64,000 nucleotides of DNA, taken from the NCBI GenBank assembly GCA_030549495.1, contig JAUIRK010000673.1:1612001-1676000 (forward strand). Direction: 5' to 3'. Made by a program: the position numbers and the translations under genes. Below the pieces are notes generated by a model. That model saw nothing but the letters and a program-made list of their open reading frames with translations, made no database searches and was not told the origin of the DNA. Shown piece after piece: positions 58,146 to 64,000 of the stretch; the stretch's first letter is position 1, and every line of letters begins with the position of its first letter. The DNA is from Nectonema munidae. Taxonomy: Eukaryota; Nematomorpha; Nectonematoida; Nectonematidae.

Positions 58146-59839
58146 CACCAGCTTTCCAAATATTTTCGGCGTGGCGGTCTAACTTTAATTTTTTAATAGC
58201 TCGGGGTCTCATTAAAAAAAATAAATCAACATATAAACTACTGTGATAAAAAATTGACACAATTGTTTATTCAAAAATTGTCTGAACAATCCAAATCTCA
58301 ATGGCATGGATGGCATTTGCTTTCTCTAAACCAGTTTGTCTAAATTTGGCTGTTTTAGTCAATGCAACTTTTATATCATTACTCACTTCCCATCTGTTTC
58401 GGGATTTGGTTTCAAAGGCAAAATCGAATAAGAGCATTCAGATCAATCTTTGCAAGCATAAGACTCTCCCATTTCAATCGGAAAATCGCTATGAGATATT
58501 TCAGAAAAACATGTTTTGCACCTCATCAATCATTAGCCAAATCAATAAACTGTTCTTTAATTAAGAAATCTTCTGAAGAGGCCAGATTATTAATCGAGAT
58601 TATAAACGGGTTTTGATAAATTGAATAGTATTTTCCAAATTTTTATAGATTAAGAAAATAAAAAGAAATTTCTTTGGCATGCTACACGGTATTTTATGGC
58701 CTCCAAAACATTTTTATTAATGAAAATCTTATTTTCATCAACAAATATGTTCGAAAATCGAGTAAAATTTTTCTTGTCAAAGAATGCATTTATCCCAAGA
58801 TTAAAGGCTTCTGGCTATTTAGCTTGTAATATTTTCCCTTGGAAAGCCACCACCTAACGTTTATGAAATATACTGTTTTAATAACTTTATTGAAAACATT
58901 TTTAAATTCATCTGGTATGGTAATGACTCGGCTCGCTGGGTACTAATTATATCTGGAGATTAAGCTTACCAGATTCTGATTCAAATATCATGTATTGTAA
59001 AAAAAATTGATCACTTTGTCAAATATTTCTCTTACAGGTGTTCTGTTGCTGAGTTTCGCAAAATAAAAGATTGTCTACCAAGTTCTTGTCGTATACATAT
59101 TGTACGTAAACACAAGGCTGAGATAAGTTTGCAGCATCCGTCTTTTCATCAATCTGTGCAAAAAAGTTGAAAATAGAATTCCGAATGAATAAAACCACGT
59201 TTGCCATGTCTTCTATTAGCCTTCTAAAAGTATCTTTTGACATGAAGATATGCTTCAATTCTACAACTTCAGAACTTCTTAGCACATTCAATATTTTTTG
59301 GCAGAATATCAACTGTTCTGCTATGTTGGGGGACTTTTTGACAATCGATATTTTTTGAAACTTGTCAAAGCATACTTATTATTTTGCAAAAGCATTCCTA
59401 TGTTATTTGCCAAACTTGAATTTGTGCAATCGTTCAGCCAATAATTTTGTATATCAAACTCGAGTGTTTCACTACCAGCGCAACCTTCACTTGACAGGCT
59501 TTAAAAAAGTGGATGCTAACACTTCAGAACACAAAGGACATTTATGTTCCTCTTCCCCACCAGACGTTAATGCGTCAAAACGAAATTTCAAGTGTGAGTT
59601 GTTATATTTCATTTTTTAAAAAGCATCTCTATAAATGAGGCCTGAAAAAAAAAGATAAAAAAATAGTACTCAATTGAAAGACAAACTTATTTATTCTTTT
59701 TAAATGTGATTTATTTGCAGAAATGGCAAATGACCCAATACGGGTGCAATATTTTGCGAAAAACGATTCACTCAGTGTCCTCTTCTCGATCCTCATGTAA
59801 CTTCTTCGCGGCACACGAACTCCAGTTTGAAAACCACTG
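58146..59839 (-). mobile_element. hAT element of ZBED5-like type, decayed
   Basis: The right end, inverted, begins CAGTGGTTTTCAAACTGGAG, followed by GTGCCGCG; the left end begins CACCAGCTTTCC and leads to GTGGCGG, a matching but weak repeat. Minus-strand coding remains in order are: a BED-finger piece CPLCSEVLASTFLKPVK (about 59560-59490), KDTFRRLIEDMANVV and DEKTDAANLSQPCVYVQYVY (59312-59019), and KSRNRWEVSNDIKVALTKT (about 58410-58340) at the C-terminus. Flanking 8-mers do not match. Confidence 0.72.
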
Positions 59840-62638
59840 AACTAGAAAATTGTTGCAATCAGAATTAAAAACAAGGTAGTTTGACTTCATAAAATCTATG
59901 CAGTTGTGGTGGGATTGAGAGCTTACAGTGCAACTATAATGTCGGGTAATAATGGTGGTGTGTTCATGGGACAAAAATTCTTTTATAAATTTTAAAAATT
60001 ATTAAAAAAATAGTTCGCCCCCTCAATTTTGAGGATCTGCGCTTTTGATTGAACTATAGATAAAAAATATTGATTAATTTAAATATAAAATGTTAAAAAT
60101 AAGAAAAATATAAAAGGCAACCTTTCTTACTTGACAAAAATTACAAAGTAAATAGAAGTATTAAGGTTTTTAAGCCATGTAAAGTTTCGTGTAAGGTTTT
60201 CATACTTGTGACAAGAATTATTTTTTGAAAGGGTTGATATCCGAAAATCCTTCACTTTTTAATCTTCTTTGATTTTAAATGAAAGCCTCCCTTCTTTATT
60301 GACCCAATAAAACAAATTTATTGTATTGATCCAAAAAGTTTGAATATTAATCAAAAACGCAATCTGCTCATTAAAACATGGTTTATATTGGAATAGGTGC
60401 ATAAAAATTATATACTTTATTGACTTTTCTTTGCACTGATGATTTTTGTGTTTTTATTGGCGCGAATTAACACTAATCAAAAAACTTTCGCCTCGCGAAA
60501 TTGTACACATTACGCACAATATTAAAAAAATTTTGCGGGCCAACTTGTATAAAATTCATTCCACCAAATTTAATTATTTTCTATTTTATGTTATAATATA
60601 CATTTTTAACTTTCATTTTAACAAAAATTGTTGAATTTATTCACAAATTTAGATATGAATTATGGAAAACCCAATCTATATTTGGATGTTATTTGACTTA
60701 AAACTTGTATTTGAATAAAAGCAAAGTTAAAAGTGGAAAAATATTTCAAAAGTTTTTACACTATAAAATAAAATATATAGCTATAATAAAATGTAGTTAT
60801 ACATTATGTCTCTATTAAAATGACTTGAAGTTAGATCAATTCTCATTCTAATTTCATGAAATTATTTCTGACATTGAAATTAAAATATGAAGTGCAAAAA
60901 CTATATTTTTCGCTATAATGAAATCAAAGCCTTCGACATTTATTACTTAATTTTAGCTATACAAATAAAATTAATTTGCAACTAAGGGATATAAACAACC
61001 AAGTGAAATGAAACAGGAGCAAAAATATAAAAATTATCCTCATTAAAAATGGCAGTACAAAGGCGACTACGCTCAAAATGTTTTTGTATTGTGTGAACAA
61101 AGTTTCTCTATTCAGAAATTTTTTGATGCCTTAGAGATTTCTCCTCCCATACTAAATCATGGAAAAATAAATTATCCTTAATATAAATATTTTATCCTTA
61201 ATAAAAATAATTAATACGATATATAGGATTATGGATGAAGTATCAATCGCCAAACTTCAGTTAAGTTAGTAAATTATACACACCCAATTTTTGCTCTACG
61301 TTTGGCAGTAGAGATAGCAAAAAAAAATTTTATCTAAATGGTCATAAAGATAAATTGATTCAAATTATTTTAAATTATATACAAAAAATTTCAACATGTA
61401 AAATCTACCATGATGGCAAAAAATAGATCCAATCATTATTATGTAAACGCGAAGGCGAATCTGAAATCAGTGGAACATCATGTAGATTTTTTATCAAGTG
61501 TATTTTTTGAAAAGAACTTCTTGTTAATCCATTTTAAAAAAAATTACGATACTGGAACTCAAAAAAAGACTTAAAAGCAATTATGCTAGTTTGTTTGTGT
61601 TATTGAAGCAAATAACATTTTTTGTTTTAAAAATACTATCTACAAAACTAGGGTCTCTATTTTTGAATATTAATACTATTAACAAATTGTATCAATTATT
61701 ATATTTTCAATTAATTTTTATCAATACAAAATAATAAAGCGATATATTTCAAATGCGTATATTATGGTTACTGACATTATCACAAGCGATTACGGTTATA
61801 ATTCCTATTGGTTTGAAAGATAAAGATAACACGTTTCTTATTCAAACTATACTGTGAAATAGGTATCGGTGTCTATGCTCAACATACAAATGTTTGTGCA
61901 GAACTACTGACAAACGTGATTATATTCTTTGCCCATCATGCTATCTATCTACGTGTTCTTCCCAAGGCCTAAATATATTTAATTAAAATTTGCTAAGACA
62001 AAATGTAGCTTGAAGCCAAGTTTTACGTGTGCGCCTATCCCCTATATATTTTATGTATACATGTGTGTGTACGCGTTGTACACAAATAACTTACTTACCA
62101 TGCCTTGAATGTGTCTGAGAGAAAAGAAGGCGATACTATTGGCTGGTGATAATGATTAAATTAGCATGACAATGAATGACAGTATTTGTAGAGTTGTGAT
62201 TGGATAAGGGGGTTGGACTCTGTGTAATACAAAGTGGAGTAGAAGTTAAGAAACAAGACATTAATAGATTCTTTAGAAAGCACACATAATTCAAATTTAT
62301 TGCCATTCTTCTCTTTTTTCCATTTTTCTTGAATAGCGCGCAGAAACTTTTCTTTCGATATCACAACAATACTCTGGATAATAGCACCAAATGAAAAGGT
62401 ATTTATTTGAAACTTTTGTACAATTGTAATCACACTACAATTGCCCATTATTATTTTTATCCACTCTTATTATACAGTTATTATTATTCAAGAAATTGTT
62501 AAGAATCATCTTTATTTCCTCTGTATATTCGCTTTCTCGATAGCGTTCCATTCAAAAAGAGGCAGAACAAAATAAGTCAGTGGCATTTTTGTTTGAAACA
62601 AAAGTCATCCTAATATCAAATAATAAAGTGATTGTTGA
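59840..62638. other. Upstream region of the Sox gene
   Basis: AT-rich. Close to the start codon ATTGTTGAATTGTTGTTG (62631-62648) offers two SOX-type ATTGTT sites. No TATA box or transcription start can be named with confidence. Confidence 0.35.
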
Positions 62639-62692
62639 ATTGTTGTTGCGCATATACTGCCTGCCGCCTTTGATTCCAAACAATACGAAATA

Positions 62693-64000
62693 ATGATGGA
62701 ATCAGTGGAAATAAAAAGTGTATTGAATCCGTCTGCTGCCTCACAACACCCAGCTCACATTGTTCATCGAGTCACTACTCCCTGCAACAACTTGCCAAAT
62801 CTCTCTCACCACATCCCCTACCTTGGCGCTCAACAACAGCAGCAGCAAAACCAATCTCAAATCTCCTCCCTCTCTCCGATAAATCATCCGCATTCTGCAG
62901 TACATCAACACCACCAACTCACTCCACACCAACTCCATCACCACTTGGTGCAGCAACTTCCTTCAAATGATGACTTGGCTAACTCGGTCACCGGCACCAA
63001 CCAACAAGTGAACAGTAGTGTCAATGACAACAATGAGTACAGTATCACGAATATGGACAGCATCACCGCAAATAGTGTTATTTCACAACATAGTGGTGTT
63101 AAGTATGGGGGCAGTGGGGAATCTGACGAAAATGGACCCGAAGAAATGGATGAAGAGCTTGATGATGACGACAGTAATCACCATATGGAGACGGAGGAAG
63201 AAAAGTGCAAAGGATTGCTCTCCTCCGGAGTAGGAGAAAGTCGCGGAGGAGGCATTGAAGACGAAAGACTCAGTAACTCCAATCAACAGGATAAGATGAA
63301 TAAGAGCGGCTTACCGCCAAGCTACGATGATCTACTTGCGATGGGCATGGGAAGCAAAAGTTCCGTTTCTTCCACAACAATCCCTTCTTCTTCCTCTGGC
63401 AAAGGAAGTAATGAAAGGATCAAGCGACCAATGAATGCGTTCATGGTTTGGTCCAGGGGCCAAAGGAGAAAGATGGCTCAAGATAATCCCAAGATGCACA
63501 ATTCCGAAATTTCGAAAAGACTTGGAGCGGATTGGAAAATCTTGACTGACACAGAAAAAAGACCTTTCATTGATGAAGCTAAGCGTCTTCGAGCTTTGCA
63601 CATGAAAGAACACCCCGATTACAAGTATAGACCCAGACGCAAGACCAAAACACTGCTGAAAAAAGACAAGATTTCTCTTCCCACGGGATTCATGCAGCCA
63701 AATCAAAATAATTTAAACTCGCACCCCCAACCCTATCACAATTCTCTCTCTGGCTACGCGAGTAACAACGCAGCTGCAGCTTACCAACGAATAATTTCCG
63801 AAACAACATACAGTAATAATCCTTTGTATCCCCGTTACGATGTTCCTCCCCCTCCACCGAATGCACAACCTCCTCATCATGCCTACTTCAATGCAGCTAA
63901 TGCTCAAAATACTCACCCGTATGCTGCAGCCATGGGTATGCCATATGGGTCTCCTTTTGCGATGCACGCCCAAAAAAATGTTTCCCAATTTGCAGCTGTA
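62693..64000 (+). CDS. SoxB1-type transcription factor (SoxNeuro/Sox2 group), 5' part, runs off the window
   Basis: One uninterrupted frame of 436 codons starts at an ATG-ATG pair. The in-frame TGA at 62636 bounds it upstream. An HMG box begins near residue 241 ([20 protein letters not shown]) and ends with [11 protein letters not shown], about 63413-63655. The following [10 protein letters not shown] is typical of SoxB1 rather than SoxB2 proteins. The HMG box bends DNA at ACAAT-type sites; SoxB1 proteins maintain neural progenitor state. The N-terminal 240 residues are long for the group and are Gln/His-rich, then acidic ([11 protein letters not shown]), then Ser-rich. After the box come Asn/Pro/Ala-rich stretches. 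No intron is seen, as is usual for SoxB1 genes. Codon use is richer in G+C than the surroundings. The C-terminus lies beyond the window. Confidence 0.95.
   Translation, partial: MMESVEIKSVLNPSAASQHPAHIVHRVTTPCNNLPNLSHHIPYLGAQQQQQQNQSQISSLSPINHPHSAVHQHHQLTPHQLHHHLVQQLPSNDDLANSVTGTNQQVNSSVNDNNEYSITNMDSITANSVISQHSGVKYGGSGESDENGPEEMDEELDDDDSNHHMETEEEKCKGLLSSGVGESRGGGIEDERLSNSNQQDKMNKSGLPPSYDDLLAMGMGSKSSVSSTTIPSSSSGKGSNERIKRPMNAFMVWSRGQRRKMAQDNPKMHNSEISKRLGADWKILTDTEKRPFIDEAKRLRALHMKEHPDYKYRPRRKTKTLLKKDKISLPTGFMQPNQNNLNSHPQPYHNSLSGYASNNAAAAYQRIISETTYSNNPLYPRYDVPPPPPNAQPPHHAYFNAANAQNTHPYAAAMGMPYGSPFAMHAQKNVSQFAAV

Noticed and set aside
62741..63988. Minus-strand frames and a short plus-strand frame over the Sox gene
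   Set aside because: They are shadows of the continuous SoxB1 reading frame.
1..64000. CRISPR arrays, operons, bacterial insertion sequences
   Set aside because: No regularly spaced repeats, no polycistronic coding and clear eukaryotic splicing make a prokaryotic reading untenable.

Overview
The window looks like AT-rich animal DNA, most likely from an arthropod. The reasons are widely spaced GT-AG exons, tRNA-derived SINEs, RTE-type and other LINE fragments, and mariner, piggyBac, hAT and pogo-like transposons. No prokaryotic features were seen. A parasitic copepod of the salmon-louse type is my guess from the mariner and transposon flavour, but nothing in the sequence proves it.

Two host genes are supported. 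The first is a plus-strand orthologue of CTNNBL1 (beta-catenin-like protein 1, a spliceosome-associated armadillo protein). It is read through at least eleven exons between 3597 and 24821, with a possible first coding exon at 53-82, one uncertain exon near 20328-20460, and an AATAAA signal at 24855. The second is the 5' part of a SoxB1-type transcription factor gene. It runs as one uninterrupted plus-strand reading frame from 62693 to the end of the window, with an HMG box at about 63413-63655. The 38 kb between them holds no recognisable host gene, only decayed mobile elements and AT-rich DNA, part of which may be regulatory for the Sox gene.

The introns of the CTNNBL1 gene are crowded with insertions. 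The most striking is in intron 7: a minus-strand relic of a non-segmented negative-strand RNA virus polymerase (L) gene at about 13860-14841, which keeps recognisable RdRp motifs in order. Its reading frame appears to be interrupted by an internally deleted mariner at 14844-15399 and to resume beyond it. The relic lies antisense to the host gene, so host pre-mRNA carries it as antisense viral RNA. Intron 5 contains a 0.5 kb imperfect hairpin (11951-12495).

The intergenic part contains two piggyBac elements, one inserted in the other in opposite orientation (41752-45974). It also contains three hAT transposase relics (25527-26690, 38930-39262, 58146-59839), a LINE with endonuclease and reverse-transcriptase remains (32323-34110), a 127-nt hairpin (38536-38662), and a SINE-like insertion with a perfect 19-bp target duplication (37664-37866).

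All calls come from reading the sequence and recalling family features. No alignment or database search was run.
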